Of a stretch of 64,000 nt of DNA, positions 53,235 to 63,321 are shown one piece after another. The notes under the pieces are model-generated. The model made no database searches, had not been told where the DNA came from, and saw only the letters and a program-made list of their open reading frames with translations. The stretch's first letter is position 1. Every line of letters begins with the position of its first letter. This DNA is from Saccharibacillus sp. CPCC 101409. Its GTDB lineage: Bacteria; Bacillota; Bacilli; Paenibacillales; Paenibacillaceae. Made by a program: the position numbers and the translations under genes. The stretch covers positions 1 to 64,000 of the forward strand of contig NZ_JAULSA010000005.1 of the NCBI RefSeq assembly GCF_030518235.1, read 5' to 3'.

Positions 53235-54917
53235 TCAAACTTCCATAATAATCGGCAGAATCATCGGACGGCGGCGGGTCTGTTCGAACAGGAAACGTCC
53301 CAGCGAGTCTTTGACGCCGGATTTCAGCGAAGCCCACTCGTTGACGTTCTCGCTCATCAGGCGCTGCAGAGTGCTCGTGACGACCCGGTTCGCTTCGTCG
53401 AGCAGTCCTTCGGATTCGCGTACGTACACGAAGCCGCGGGAGATGATGTCCGGACCGGAAACGATCCGTCCGTCCTGCTTGCTCAGCGTTACGACCACGA
53501 CCAGGATGCCGTCCTGCGACAGCAGCTTGCGGTCGCGCAGGACGATATTGCCCACGTCGCCGACGCCCAGTCCGTCGATCAGCACATTGCCGGAAGGTAC
53601 TTTGCCGGCTTTGCGCGCTTGTCCGTCCTGAATTTCGACGGTATCGCCGATATCGATCATAAAGATGTTGTCCGGATCGACGCCGACGGATTCGCCCAGC
53701 TGCGCGTGCTTGCGCAGCATGCGGTATTCGCCGTGGATCGGGATAAAGAACTTCGGACGCATCAGGTTCAGCATCAGCTTCAGTTCTTCCTGCGAACCGT
53801 GACCGGATACGTGCACGCCTTTGTTCGATCCGCTGTAGATCACTTCCGCGCCGAGGCGGAACAGCGCGTCGATCGTGCGGCCGACGTATTTCTCGTTGCC
53901 CGGTACCGGGGTAGCCGCGATGATGACCGTATCGCCCGGAAGGATCTCCACTTTACGGTGCGTCGAGCGCGCCATGCGGGTCAGCGCCGACATCGGCTCG
54001 CCCTGGCTGCCGGTGCACAGAATCGCGACGCGGTCCGCGCCGAGACGGTTGACTTCTTCGGGCTCGATAATCATGCCTTCCGGAATCTCGAGATAACCCA
54101 GTTCAGAAGCGATCGAGACCACGTTGACCATGCTGCGTCCGATTACGACAATCTTGCGTCCGGTCGCGTCGGCGGCGTTGACCACCTGCTGAATCCGGTG
54201 CACGTTGGATGCGAAAGTCGCGACGACCACGCGCTGGCGGGCTTTGCGGAAGATGTCTTCCAGCACGACGCCGACGCTGCGTTCCGAAGGGGTGAAGCCC
54301 GGTTTTTCCGCGTTCGTGCTGTCCGACAGCAAAGCCAAAACGCCTTTTTGTCCGATTTCGGCCATGCGCTGCAGGTCCGCAAACTGATCGTTGACCGGCG
54401 TATGGTCGAACTTGAAGTCGCCCGTGTGGACGACGTTGCCTTCCGGCGTTTCGATGCAAACCCCGACGGAATCCGGGATACTGTGGTTCGTTTTGAAGAA
54501 CGTCGCCGTCAGCGTACTGCCCAGCTTGAGTTCGGAATCGGCGTTGATCAGAATCCGCTTCGTTTCGCCCAGCAGGTTCGCTTCGCGCAGTTTGTTCTCG
54601 ATCAGGCCGAGCGTCAGCTTGGTCGCGTACAGCGGAACGTTCAGGTGTTTCATTACGTAAGGCAGGCCGCCGATATGGTCTTCGTGACCGTGCGTGATAA
54701 TGATGCCTCTGACTTTATCGCGATTCTCGGTCAGGTAGCTGATGTCCGGAATAACGATATCGATGCCGAGCATGTCTTCTTCCGGGAACTTCAATCCGGC
54801 ATCCACGACCACGATGTCGTTGCCGTATTGAACGACATACATGTTTTTACCGATTTCGCCTACTCCGCCCAGAGCGAAAATCGTCAGTTTGTCTGCGCTG
54901 TTATTTTTTTTTGCCAA
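53235..54917 (-). CDS. rnjB: ribonuclease J (RnjB/YmfA position)
   Basis: A metallo-beta-lactamase/beta-CASP nuclease with 5'-to-3' exonuclease and endonuclease activity. The 560-residue protein has the metal motif THGHEDHIGG (about 75-84), HTGDFKFDHTP, the beta-CASP region and HVSGHGSQEELKLML. Position after dapA corresponds to B. subtilis ymfA (rnjB) rather than rnjA; whether it is the only RNase J cannot be told. Start TTG at 54917, 10 bases after AGGAGG; a nearby ATG is out of frame. A long 5' leader precedes it. Confidence 0.94.
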   Translation of the reverse strand: MAKKNNSADKLTIFALGGVGEIGKNMYVVQYGNDIVVVDAGLKFPEEDMLGIDIVIPDISYLTENRDKVRGIIITHGHEDHIGGLPYVMKHLNVPLYATKLTLGLIENKLREANLLGETKRILINADSELKLGSTLTATFFKTNHSIPDSVGVCIETPEGNVVHTGDFKFDHTPVNDQFADLQRMAEIGQKGVLALLSDSTNAEKPGFTPSERSVGVVLEDIFRKARQRVVVATFASNVHRIQQVVNAADATGRKIVVIGRSMVNVVSIASELGYLEIPEGMIIEPEEVNRLGADRVAILCTGSQGEPMSALTRMARSTHRKVEILPGDTVIIAATPVPGNEKYVGRTIDALFRLGAEVIYSGSNKGVHVSGHGSQEELKLMLNLMRPKFFIPIHGEYRMLRKHAQLGESVGVDPDNIFMIDIGDTVEIQDGQARKAGKVPSGNVLIDGLGVGDVGNIVLRDRKLLSQDGILVVVVTLSKQDGRIVSGPDIISRGFVYVRESEGLLDEANRVVTSTLQRLMSENVNEWASLKSGVKDSLGRFLFEQTRRRPMILPIIMEV

Positions 54918-55179
54918 GATACATAAACCTCCTAAAAAATAAATGTAGTTTTTTCTATAAAAGTTGGACGTTTGCTATTTTTCCGGTTTTTAGCATAGCT
55001 CGAACAAAGACTTTCACCGGTCGTTTTTCGAGAGGGCTTTTTATACGCAAAAGCCGCCCGAATCCATCCGATCAAGCCGATGCACGAACCTTCCGTCAAA
55101 TATGGTTCGTGTTGTTTTTCTATTAACCCGCACCCAGTCACTTGCGTCTATTATACATGAACAAAAACCAAAAATACAA
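54918..55179 (-). promoter_or_regulatory. rnjB promoter and about 225-base leader
   Basis: TTGTAT (55174-55179) and TATAAT (55150-55155), 18 bp apart on the minus strand. The leader contains a CACGAACC/GGTTCGTG hairpin near 55080-55110 and no gene or terminator. Confidence 0.65.
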
Positions 55180-55257
55180 GTCGTAAGCCCTGTCATTCCC
55201 TTAACCGCCGCCTGCCGGTGTTGAAAAAGCCCGCCCTACAGCCATTTTCCGGCAAGC

Positions 55258-55293
55258 AAAAAAGCGCCGTTTCCTTGGGGAAACGGCGCTTTT
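55258..55293 (-). terminator. intrinsic terminator of dapA
   Basis: AAAAGCGCCGTTTCC, short loop, GGAAACGGCGCTTTT with T-runs on both strands. Confidence 0.93.
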
Positions 55294-55321
55294 GCGCAGT
55301 ACGGCGGACAATATTGCCCAT

Positions 55322-56206
55322 TTATAGAAACTGCCGCATAAATGCTCGAATATAGGTTTTCTCCTCGTCCGTCGCGTCGACCAGCGGCAGTCTTACGCCG
55401 CCGGCTTCGAATCCCTGAAGCGTCAGCGCGTACTTGACCGCGACCGGATTCGGCACCGGATGCGGACAAGCGAACAATCCTTTGAACACCGGCAGCAGCG
55501 AATGGTAGATCCGCGTCGCTTCGGCGGCGTTCCCCTTCGCGTGCGCGGCGAGCATCTCTCCCATGCGCGCGCCGACCACATGGCTGGCTACGCTGACGAT
55601 GCCGTAAGCTCCAACGGACAGCGCGGGCAGCGAAGCCGCGTCGTCGCCGGAGTAAATGCGAAATCCTTCCGGCGCGCGCGACGCGATATACGCGACCTGA
55701 TCGGCCGGCGCGCATTCCTTGACGGCGACCACGTTCGGAAGCTGCGCCAGCTTGAGCGTGGTCGCGCCTTCCAGGTTCGACGCCGTGCGGCTCGGCACGT
55801 TGTACAGCATAATCGGCAGCGTCGTCGCTTCGGCGACCGCCGAGAAATGCGCGTACAATCCGGCCTGGTTCGGCCGGTTGTAATACGGCACGACGAGCAG
55901 CAGCCCGTCGGCGCCGGCTGCCTCCGCGGCCTGCGACAATTCGACGCTGTGGCGGGTATCGTTGCTGCCCGTGCCGGCGATAATTCTACAGCGTCCGGCC
56001 GCGTGCTTCACCGCTAGTTCCAGCAGCCGGATTTTTTCTTCGTCGGTCAGCGTGGGCGATTCACCCGTCGTGCCGAACACGACGATCGATTCGGTCTTCT
56101 GCACGTCGATCAGTCTGTCGATCAGCGGCGCGACCCGGTCCCACGCGACTTCCCCCTGCCCGTCGAAAGGAGTGACCATGGCGGTTATCAGTCGTCCGAA
56201 ATCCAT
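55322..56206 (-). CDS. dapA: 4-hydroxy-tetrahydrodipicolinate synthase
   Basis: Condenses pyruvate with aspartate semialdehyde, the branch step to lysine, diaminopimelate and (in spore formers) dipicolinate. A 294-residue TIM barrel: VFGTTGESPTLTDEEK (about 43-58), the tyrosine in VPYYNRPNQAGLYAHF and the Schiff-base lysine in VVAVKECA (about 161). Last gene of asd-dapG-dapA. SD GGAGAG. Confidence 0.97.
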   Translation of the reverse strand: MDFGRLITAMVTPFDGQGEVAWDRVAPLIDRLIDVQKTESIVVFGTTGESPTLTDEEKIRLLELAVKHAAGRCRIIAGTGSNDTRHSVELSQAAEAAGADGLLLVVPYYNRPNQAGLYAHFSAVAEATTLPIMLYNVPSRTASNLEGATTLKLAQLPNVVAVKECAPADQVAYIASRAPEGFRIYSGDDAASLPALSVGAYGIVSVASHVVGARMGEMLAAHAKGNAAEATRIYHSLLPVFKGLFACPHPVPNPVAVKYALTLQGFEAGGVRLPLVDATDEEKTYIRAFMRQFL

Positions 56207-56274
56207 TTTCCATTCTCTCCTTCTTCGCGCTTCGTTGCACGGCTTTAAACGTTACGATATCCGAATACGATCTC

Positions 56275-57495
56275 TTAGCGATGCAGTTCGAAGCGTTGAT
56301 GCAGCGCTTTAAGCGCTTTGACCATGTCTTCTTTCTTCACCAGCACCCAGATCGTGGTATTGGAGTCGGCGGACTGCAGAATCTGCACGTTTTGCAGCGT
56401 CAGCGCTTCGACGATATGCGACATGATGCCCGGCACGCCGTTGATGCCGCCGCCGATAACCGAGACTTTGGCGCAGCCGTTCAGCGCGCGCGGCTCGTAG
56501 CCGATCGCGCGCAGCGCGGCCAGCGCCCGCTCTCCTTCGGAGTCGAATACCGTGTACACGGCTCCGACCGGCGTCACGTTGATAAAGTCGACGCTGATCG
56601 CGTTCTCCGCCATCGCTTTGAATACGTTCAACGACAGCTGGCCGCTCGGGTCCGGCTGCTCGACCGTAATCTGCGTTACGTTGCTTACGTAGGCGATCCC
56701 CGTCACGAAGCGGTCGACGACCCCGGCCGCCACGTCCGCAAAATTCTCCGGATGCGTGACCAGCGTGCCTTCTTCTTCGGAAAACGTCGAGCGTACCCGC
56801 ACCGGGATCTGCGCCTGCATGGCGATCTCCACGGCGCGCGGATGAATGACCTTCGCTCCCTGGTACGCCATATTGCAAATTTCGGTGTAGCTGACCACTT
56901 CAAGCGGCTTGGCGTCTTCCACCAGCCGCGGATCGGCCGTCAGAATACCGTTGACGTCCGTATAGATATCGACGATCTCCGCGTGCAGCGCCGCGCCGAG
57001 CGCGGTCGCCGACGTATCGCTGCCGCCTCTGCCCAGCGTGGTGAGATCGCCGTATTCGTTTTGTCCCTGGAAGCCGGTCACGATGACGACGCTGTGGTCC
57101 TGCAGCTCGCGCAGCACCCGCTCCGGACGCATCTCCAGGATGCGCGCGTTGCCGAAATGGCTGTCCGTCATGAAGCCGGCCTGCGCGCCCGTCAGCACGG
57201 TCGCGTCGATGCCTTCCTGGTGCAGGATGCCGCAAAGAGTAGCCGCGGAGATGATTTCCCCGCAGCCCATCAGCAGATCCCGTTCTTTGGTCGGCAGCGC
57301 TTTGCCGCTCGTTTGCGCCGCCCAGCCGAGCAGCGTGTCGGTCGCGTAAGGATCGCCCACGCGTCCCATCGCCGAAACGACGACGACCAGCTGATACCCC
57401 GCGTCCAGCTCGCGCCGGATATGACGGACGACGTGCTCTCTCGCATCTTCCGAGGAAAGCGACGTCCCGCCGAATTTCTGAACCCGAATAGCCAT
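56275..57495 (-). CDS. dapG: aspartate kinase (DapG type)
   Basis: Phosphorylates aspartate, the first step of the aspartate pathway. The 406-residue protein has KFGGTSLSS at the N-terminus, the aspartate-binding TTLGRGGSDTSATALGAAL region and two C-terminal ACT domains for feedback control. As in B. subtilis, the copy between asd and dapA is DapG, which is inhibited by diaminopimelate; the effector is inferred. 15 bases separate it from asd. The sequence contains an internal start for a beta chain in many relatives; I did not find a compelling SD for one. Confidence 0.95.
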   Translation of the reverse strand: MAIRVQKFGGTSLSSEDAREHVVRHIRRELDAGYQLVVVVSAMGRVGDPYATDTLLGWAAQTSGKALPTKERDLLMGCGEIISAATLCGILHQEGIDATVLTGAQAGFMTDSHFGNARILEMRPERVLRELQDHSVVIVTGFQGQNEYGDLTTLGRGGSDTSATALGAALHAEIVDIYTDVNGILTADPRLVEDAKPLEVVSYTEICNMAYQGAKVIHPRAVEIAMQAQIPVRVRSTFSEEEGTLVTHPENFADVAAGVVDRFVTGIAYVSNVTQITVEQPDPSGQLSLNVFKAMAENAISVDFINVTPVGAVYTVFDSEGERALAALRAIGYEPRALNGCAKVSVIGGGINGVPGIMSHIVEALTLQNVQILQSADSNTTIWVLVKKEDMVKALKALHQRFELHR

Positions 57496-57510
57496 GTTCT
57501 CTTCCTTTCG

Positions 57511-58557
57511 TTAGGCCTGCTGCGGCGTACGGGCCGCAATGACTTCCGCGATCTGCACAGCGTTCCATGCCGCGCCCTTGAGCAGATTGTCCGAGACGAT
57601 CCACAGGTTCAGACCGGTCGGCGAATCCAGATCGCGGCGCAGACGGCCGACGAACACGTCGTTTTTGCCGGCCGCGTCGGTCGCCAGCGGATACGCCTGG
57701 TTGGCCGGATCGTCGACGACCGTGATGCCCGGCGCATTCTCCAGCAGAGAACGCACTTCCTGCAGATCGTACTCCGAACCGAGCTCGACATACACCGATT
57801 CCGAGTGGCCGTAAACGACCGGAATGCGCACGCAGGTCGCGGTTACCTGAATCGACTCGTCGCCCATGATTTTTTTCGTTTCGTTGACCATTTTCATTTC
57901 TTCGTACGTAAAGCCGTTGTCCATGAACTTGTCGATCTGGGGCACGGCGTTGAACGCGATCTGGTGCTTGACCGGCAGCGAAGATACGGGCAGCACGTCC
58001 GGATTGACCGGCTGTCCTTCCACGATCGCTTTGGTCTGGCGGTTCAATTCGGCAATCGCTTTGGCACCCGAGCCGGATACCGCCTGATACGTCGAAACGA
58101 TAATCCGTTTAAGGCCGTAGCGGTCCTGCAGCGGCTTCAACGCGGCGACCATCTGGATCGTCGAGCAGTTCGGATTCGCGATCACGCCGTTGTGCTCGAA
58201 GATTTTCTCCGCGTTGACTTCCGGCACGACGAGCGGAGCGGTAGGGTCCATACGGAACGCGCTCGTATTGTCGATGCACACGGTGCCGCGCTTGATCGCT
58301 TCCGGCACAAGCGCTTTGCTCACGTCTCCGCCGGCGCTGAACAGGGCGATCTCCACGCCTTCGAAGCTTTCCGGCTTCGCTTCTTCGACCGTGACTTCCC
58401 CGCCCTTGAACTTCAGCTTGGTTCCCGCGCTTCTCGCGGACGAAAGCAGCTTCAGGGACTTGATGGGGAAATTCCGCTCTTCGAGCAGTCTGAGAATTTG
58501 TTCGCCGACAGCGCCGGTTGCGCCGACGACGGCTACGTTAAACGTTTGATTCGACAT
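57511..58557 (-). CDS. asd: aspartate-semialdehyde dehydrogenase
   Basis: Reduces aspartyl phosphate with NADPH. 348 residues: the nucleotide-binding AVVGATGAVGEQIL (about 9-22), the catalytic cysteine in NPNCSTIQM (about 130) and the catalytic region VSTYQAVSGSGAKAIAEL. Start at ATG 58557, about 10 bases after AAAGGAGAG; the open frame upstream is leader. First gene of asd-dapG-dapA, with its own promoter about 60 bases upstream and no room for a lysine riboswitch. Confidence 0.96.
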   Translation of the reverse strand: MSNQTFNVAVVGATGAVGEQILRLLEERNFPIKSLKLLSSARSAGTKLKFKGGEVTVEEAKPESFEGVEIALFSAGGDVSKALVPEAIKRGTVCIDNTSAFRMDPTAPLVVPEVNAEKIFEHNGVIANPNCSTIQMVAALKPLQDRYGLKRIIVSTYQAVSGSGAKAIAELNRQTKAIVEGQPVNPDVLPVSSLPVKHQIAFNAVPQIDKFMDNGFTYEEMKMVNETKKIMGDESIQVTATCVRIPVVYGHSESVYVELGSEYDLQEVRSLLENAPGITVVDDPANQAYPLATDAAGKNDVFVGRLRRDLDSPTGLNLWIVSDNLLKGAAWNAVQIAEVIAARTPQQA

Positions 58558-58618
58558 CTGGCTTGTCTCTCCTTTATATGGGGCAAAATCGCTAAACATC
58601 AAGGTTCGCATTGTGAAT

Positions 58619-58647
58619 ATCATAGTTTGTATCGGGTTAAAAAGCAA
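58619..58647 (-). promoter_or_regulatory. asd-dapG-dapA promoter
   Basis: TTGCTT (58642-58647) and TATGAT (58619-58624), 17 bp apart on the minus strand. Confidence 0.65.
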
Positions 58648-58678
58648 GACGTTCACGCGGGATGTCAGCAAGGCGAAA

Positions 58679-58721
58679 GCAAAAAAAGCCCGGCACTTCT
58701 TCGTGTCGAAGAAGCCCCGGG
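58679..58721 (-). terminator. intrinsic terminator of dut
   Basis: On the minus strand CCCGG...CTTCTTCG-ACA-CGAAGAAG...CCGGG, followed by TTTTTTT. Confidence 0.88.
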
Positions 58722-58761
58722 ACAAATTTCCGAACGCGTAAAACGCCGGTCGGACGGTTCC

Positions 58762-59208
58762 TTATTTACCGGTGTGACCGAAGCCCCCGGCGCCTCTGAC
58801 CGTCTCGGACAGCTCCTCGACTTCGGCGAGCAACGTCTCCGGCACTTCCTGGAACACCATCTGCGCGATCCGTTCCCCGCGCGCGATGGCAAACGGCTCC
58901 TGGCCCAGATTGATCAGCAGCACTTTGATCTCTCCGCGGTAATCCGCGTCGATCGTGCCCGGCGAGTTCAGGCAGGTAATGCCGTGTTTGAACGCCAGTC
59001 CGCTGCGCGGGCGGATCTGCGCTTCCAGTCCGCCCGGCATGGCGACGGCGATGCCCGTCGGCACGAGCGCGCGCTGCATCGGCTGGAGCACGATCGGCTC
59101 GATCACCGCCGCCTGCAGGTCGTAGCCCGCCGCTTGTTCGGTCATTTTGCGCGGCAGCGCCAGATCTTCGTTGCCGGCAAAGCGTTTAATTTGCACCAGA
59201 TGGGACAA
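58762..59208 (-). CDS. dut: dUTP diphosphatase
   Basis: Hydrolyses dUTP to keep uracil out of DNA. A trimeric-type dUTPase of 148 residues with the five motifs: [43 protein letters not shown] and the C-terminal [10 protein letters not shown] lid. I place the start at TTG 59208, 9 bases after AAGGAG; an ATG at 59214 sits too close to that SD. The gene overlaps the end of mlpA by 23 bases, so the two are co-translated. Confidence 0.94.
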   Translation of the reverse strand: MSHLVQIKRFAGNEDLALPRKMTEQAAGYDLQAAVIEPIVLQPMQRALVPTGIAVAMPGGLEAQIRPRSGLAFKHGITCLNSPGTIDADYRGEIKVLLINLGQEPFAIARGERIAQMVFQEVPETLLAEVEELSETVRGAGGFGHTGK

Positions 59209-60451
59209 GTTCATCTCTCCTTAATGCGCTGATCGCCCGGTCGGAATTGCCGACCATGGCGACCGCGAACGGTTCTGCAAACAAGTGATCCAGCGCTAGA
59301 CGCACATCGGCTTCGGTCACCCGCTCGATCTTGGCGATCGTTTCGTCGATCGTTTCGTGGCGTCCGAGCATCAGCTCGTTCTTGCCCAGCCGGTTCATCC
59401 GGCTTCCGCTGCCTTCGAGCCCCATAATCAGGCTTCCTTTGAGCTGCTGTTTGCCTTTATGGATCTCCGCTTCGCTCAGGCCGTTCGCCGCGGTCTCCCG
59501 CAGCACTTCCTGCGTCAGCTTGAGCACTTCGGCCGTCTGCTTGGGCGCGGTGCCCGCATAGATCGTAAAGTATCCGCTGTCGGCATGCGCGCTGTGATAC
59601 GAATATACGGAGTAGGCCAGCCCGCGCTTTTCCCGGATTTCCTGGAACAGCTTCGAGCTCATCCCTCCGCCGATCGCATTGTTGAGCAGCGCCATCGCAT
59701 ACTGCCGGGGATCGTCGTACGCGAAGCCCTGGAACGCCAGGCAGATATGGTTCTGCTCGGTTTTCTTTTTGCGGTACACCAGCCCGCCGCCGAAGTTCGG
59801 CGCGACGATCGGCGATTCTTCGCCTCTGCGGTCGAATGCGCCGAAGTGCTGCTCGATCAATGCCCGCACATCGCCGACCAGATTGCCGGCGATCGCCACG
59901 ATCGTATTGTCGGCTGTGTAATTTTCGCGCAAAAAGCTTTTAAGATCGTCGGACGTCATCGCCGCCAGATGATCTTCCGTGCCGAGAATCGGCATGGCCA
60001 GCGGATGGCCTTCGTAAGCGGCTTCGACGATCAGGTCGTGCACAAGATCGTCCGGATCGTCGAGATACATCGAAATTTCTTCGAAAATAACGTTTTTCTC
60101 GCGCGCCAGCTCTTCGGGATCGAACGCCGAATTAAAAAACATATCGGACAGGATATCCATCGCGATCGGCAGATGCTCGTCCAGCACCTTGGCGTAATAG
60201 CTAGTATATTCCTTGGATGTAAAAGCGTTGACGTTGCCGCCGATCGCGTCGAACTGCTCCGCGATCGCCCGGGCGTCGTAGCGTTCCGTTCCTTTGAACA
60301 GCATATGCTCGATAAAATGAGAAACGCCGTTGTTTGCCTGCGTCTCGTTGCGCGAGCCGTTTTTGACCCAGATGCCGAACGAGACGGAGCGCGAGCCGGG
60401 GATATGCTCGGCTACGACTCTGAGCCCGTTGCCCAGCGTATATTTTTCCAA
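59186..60451 (-). CDS. mlpA: M16-family zinc peptidase (MlpA)
   Basis: A 421-residue processing-peptidase-type M16 protein with an intact [10 protein letters not shown] zinc motif (about 50-59) and the third ligand Glu in [14 protein letters not shown]. In B. subtilis the gene in this place (mlpA/ymxG) has been linked to control of extracellular protease expression. Start at TTG 60451, 9 bases after GGAGGG; the longer frame lacks an SD. Same operon as dut. Promoter at 60513-60541. Confidence 0.92.
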   Translation of the reverse strand: MEKYTLGNGLRVVAEHIPGSRSVSFGIWVKNGSRNETQANNGVSHFIEHMLFKGTERYDARAIAEQFDAIGGNVNAFTSKEYTSYYAKVLDEHLPIAMDILSDMFFNSAFDPEELAREKNVIFEEISMYLDDPDDLVHDLIVEAAYEGHPLAMPILGTEDHLAAMTSDDLKSFLRENYTADNTIVAIAGNLVGDVRALIEQHFGAFDRRGEESPIVAPNFGGGLVYRKKKTEQNHICLAFQGFAYDDPRQYAMALLNNAIGGGMSSKLFQEIREKRGLAYSVYSYHSAHADSGYFTIYAGTAPKQTAEVLKLTQEVLRETAANGLSEAEIHKGKQQLKGSLIMGLEGSGSRMNRLGKNELMLGRHETIDETIAKIERVTEADVRLALDHLFAEPFAVAMVGNSDRAISALRRDELVPSGAN

Positions 60452-60512
60452 AGCGTTGTTCCCTCCTGTGCGCCCGGATAATCGTGAATGTGGTATTGAA
60501 CGTGCAAACTCT

Positions 60513-60541
60513 ATCCTAGCAAATTTCCGCAGCGCGCTCAA
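60513..60541 (-). promoter_or_regulatory. mlpA-dut promoter
   Basis: TTGAGC (60536-60541) and TAGGAT (60513-60518), 17 bp apart on the minus strand. Confidence 0.55.
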
Positions 60542-60572
60542 CCGATCGGTTTGTCGGCTTGCCGAGCCGGGC

Positions 60573-60610
60573 ACAAAAAAAGAGCCAGAACATCATTCTG
60601 TCTCTTTTTC
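60573..60610 (-). terminator. intrinsic terminator of pnp
   Basis: On the minus strand AAAGAGACAGAA and TTCTGGCTCTTT around ATGATG, then T-run. Confidence 0.88.
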
Positions 60611-60634
60611 GTTTATCGATTGTCGGTAAAAGGC

Positions 60635-62737
60635 TTAAGCCTTCGAAGGCGTTCCTTCGCTCAGCAGGATTTTATGCGACAGATTGACTCTGCCCTGCGC
60701 GTCGATTTCGGTGACTTTGACTTTCAGCTTGTCGCCGACCGCCACAACGTCTTCGACTTTGCCGACGCGTTCCGCAGCCAGCTGCGAAATATGCACGAGG
60801 CCGTCTTTGCCCGGAATCAGTTCGACGAACGCGCCGAATTTCTCGATCCGTCTTACGGTGCCTTCGTAAACTTCTCCGACCGCAACTTCGCGCACGATAT
60901 TTTGAATGATCTCGGAGGCTTTGTTGTTCATGTCTTCGTCGGACGAAGCGATAAAGACGCGGCCGTCCTGTTCGATATCGATCTTGACGCCGGTTTCTTC
61001 GATGATCTTGTTGATAATCTTGCCGCCCGCTCCGATAACGTCGCGGATCTTCTCCGGCTTGATGTTGATGATCATGATCTTCGGCGCGTATTTCGACAGT
61101 CTCGTTCTCGGCTCCTGGATCGCCTGCAGCATCTGTTCAAGGATGTGCATGCGGCCTTCGCGCGCCTGGGTCAGCGCTTCGGACAGGATCTCGCGGCTGA
61201 TGCCGTCGATCTTGATATCCATCTGGATCGCCGTTACGCCTTCTTTGGTACCCGCCACTTTGAAGTCCATATCGCCGAGATGATCTTCCATACCCTGGAT
61301 GTCCGACAAGATGGAAACATGTTCCCCGTCTTTGATCAGGCCCATCGCCACGCCGGCAACCGGCGCTTTCAGCGGTACGCCCGCGTCCATCATCGCCAGC
61401 GTGCTGGCGCAGATGCTCGCCTGCGACGTGGAACCGTTCGATTCCAACACTTCGGATACCAGACGGATCGTGTACGGGAATTCCGTTTCCGAAGGGATAA
61501 CCTTCATCAGGGCGCGCTCGCCGAGCGCTCCGTGTCCGATCTCGCGGCGTCCCGGCGCTCTCAGCGGACGGGCTTCGCCCACGCTGAACGGAGGGAAGTT
61601 GTAGTGATGCATAAACCGCTTGGTATCTTCCGGAGCGACGCCGTCGAGCATTTGCGAATCGCCCAGTACGCCAAGCGTACAAATGCTGAGCGCCTGCGTT
61701 TGTCCGCGGGTGAACAGACCCGAACCGTGAACGCGCGGCAGCAGCGCCACATCGGAGCTGATCGGGCGAATCTCGGCGAGTCCGCGTCCGTCCGGACGCA
61801 CTTTGTCGTGCGTGATCAGGCGGCGGACTTCTTCTTTGACGATATCGTGCAGAATTTCTTTGACGTCGTCCAGTTTGTCCGGCGTTTCCAGATACTGCTC
61901 CGCAAAGTTGGCGACCGTTTCGTCGTTCACGGCGTCGATCGCGTCCTGACGCGCATGCTTCTCGGCAATGCGCACCGCTTCGACCAGACGATCTCCGGCG
62001 AAGGCGCGAACCGCTTCGTTCACTTCGGCGTCGACGGCATGCAGTTTGACTGCCATTTTCGGCTTGCCGGCTTTTTCGACCAGCTGCTCGATGGAAGCGA
62101 CGATTTCTTTGACCGCGTCGTGTCCGAACATGATCGCTTCGAGCATGACTTCTTCCGGTACTTCGTTCGCTTCGGCTTCGACCATCATGATGGCTTCTTT
62201 GGTGCCGGCCACGACGAGGTACAGATCGCTTGCGTCCTGCTGGGCGAGCGTCGGATTCACGACGAATTGCCCGTCTACGCGTCCGACGGCTACGCCGCCG
62301 ATCGGTCCGTCAAACGGAACATCGGAAATGCTGAGCGCCGCGGAAGTCCCGATCATCGCCGCGATTTGCGGCTCGTTGTCCTGGTCCACGCTCATGACAA
62401 TATTTTGGATCTGCACATCGTTGCGGAAACCTTCCGGGAACAGAGGGCGGATCGGACGGTCGGTCAAACGGCTGGCGAGAATCGCTTTTTCGCTCGGACG
62501 CCCTTCGCGCTTGATAAAGCCTCCGGGAATCTTGCCGACCGAATACATTCTTTCTTCATAGTTTACGGTAAGCGGGAAAAAGTCGAGGTCTTTCGGCTGT
62601 GTGGAGGCGGTCACGGTGCACAGCACGACCGTTTCCCCGTAATGGACCATAACCGCGGCGTTGGCCTGTTTGGCCAGACGGCCGGTCTTCAGCGTCAGGG
62701 TACGCCCCCCCAGCTGCATTTCTACTTGCTGTTCCAT
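60635..62737 (-). CDS. pnp: polyribonucleotide nucleotidyltransferase
   Basis: Phosphorolytic 3'-to-5' exoribonuclease. The 700-residue protein has two RNase PH-like domains (first with [31 protein letters not shown], second with RTDRGL-like [14 protein letters not shown] and [10 protein letters not shown]). A KH domain ([26 protein letters not shown], about 565) and an S1 domain ([20 protein letters not shown]) end it. Start ATG after GGAGGAGTTTC. Downstream of rpsO as in most bacteria. Confidence 0.97.
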   Translation of the reverse strand: MEQQVEMQLGGRTLTLKTGRLAKQANAAVMVHYGETVVLCTVTASTQPKDLDFFPLTVNYEERMYSVGKIPGGFIKREGRPSEKAILASRLTDRPIRPLFPEGFRNDVQIQNIVMSVDQDNEPQIAAMIGTSAALSISDVPFDGPIGGVAVGRVDGQFVVNPTLAQQDASDLYLVVAGTKEAIMMVEAEANEVPEEVMLEAIMFGHDAVKEIVASIEQLVEKAGKPKMAVKLHAVDAEVNEAVRAFAGDRLVEAVRIAEKHARQDAIDAVNDETVANFAEQYLETPDKLDDVKEILHDIVKEEVRRLITHDKVRPDGRGLAEIRPISSDVALLPRVHGSGLFTRGQTQALSICTLGVLGDSQMLDGVAPEDTKRFMHHYNFPPFSVGEARPLRAPGRREIGHGALGERALMKVIPSETEFPYTIRLVSEVLESNGSTSQASICASTLAMMDAGVPLKAPVAGVAMGLIKDGEHVSILSDIQGMEDHLGDMDFKVAGTKEGVTAIQMDIKIDGISREILSEALTQAREGRMHILEQMLQAIQEPRTRLSKYAPKIMIINIKPEKIRDVIGAGGKIINKIIEETGVKIDIEQDGRVFIASSDEDMNNKASEIIQNIVREVAVGEVYEGTVRRIEKFGAFVELIPGKDGLVHISQLAAERVGKVEDVVAVGDKLKVKVTEIDAQGRVNLSHKILLSEGTPSKA

Positions 62738-62883
62738 GAAACTCCTCCTCGGATCGTCTTCGTATGTGGCTATATAAGGATTTATGGAAAATCCCGGTTA
62801 CAAAAACAACCCGGCTGCTGCCGTCGGCTCCAAAAAAGACCATACGGTTCACAACCAGGCTGCTTGTGCAAGACTGTTTAATT

Positions 62884-63153
62884 TTAGCGACGCAGGCCGA
62901 GCTTTTCGATCAGTGCGCTATAACGTCTAACGTCGTTGTTCTTCAGGTAAGCCAACAATCTGCGGCGTTGTCCGACCATTTTCAGAAGACCGCGGCGCGA
63001 GTGGTGATCTTTCTTGTGCGTACGCAGGTGGTCTGTCAGGTTCGTGATGTTTTCCGTCAGGATAGCGACTTGAACTTCCGGAGATCCGGTATCGGATTCG
63101 TGAGTTCTGTGCTCCTCGATCAGTTGCTGTTTACGTTCTTGTGTTACTGCCAT
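62884..63153 (-). CDS. rpsO: 30S ribosomal protein S15
   Basis: Primary 16S-binding protein of the 30S platform. 89 residues, the standard length: [21 protein letters not shown] at the start, then [13 protein letters not shown] and [21 protein letters not shown]. Start at ATG 63153, 8 bases after GGAGG; an in-frame GTG 9 bases upstream overlaps the SD. The leader between the promoter and the gene contains a TTGC/GCAA-type hairpin (63238-63259) that could take part in S15 autoregulation. Confidence 0.98.
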   Translation of the reverse strand: MAVTQERKQQLIEEHRTHESDTGSPEVQVAILTENITNLTDHLRTHKKDHHSRRGLLKMVGQRRRLLAYLKNNDVRRYSALIEKLGLRR

Positions 63154-63266
63154 CCTATTCACCTCCTAATTTCGTTGAAATATCCCCAAAAGCCTCGTAG
63201 CGGCCGGTGAAAGCCGGAAACCAAGCCACGGTTAAGCCGCTTGCACTCATGCAAGCAACGTAAATC

Positions 63267-63295
63267 AGTATAGCAAACGTTCACTTAAAAGTAAA
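63267..63295 (-). promoter_or_regulatory. rpsO promoter
   Basis: TTTACT (63290-63295) and TATACT (63267-63272), 17 bp apart on the minus strand. Confidence 0.6.
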
Positions 63296-63321
63296 CCGTA
63301 TGTCCGTTAAAAAATACGGGA

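Noticed and set aside
58558-58618. Lysine riboswitch before asd-dapG-dapA
   Set aside because: Only about 60 bases lie between the promoter and asd, far too short, and no conserved lysine-aptamer sequence is seen.
56281-59232. 983-codon open frame antisense to dapG, asd and dut
   Set aside because: Spans three genuine genes and their intergenic DNA on the other strand; no recognisable domain.
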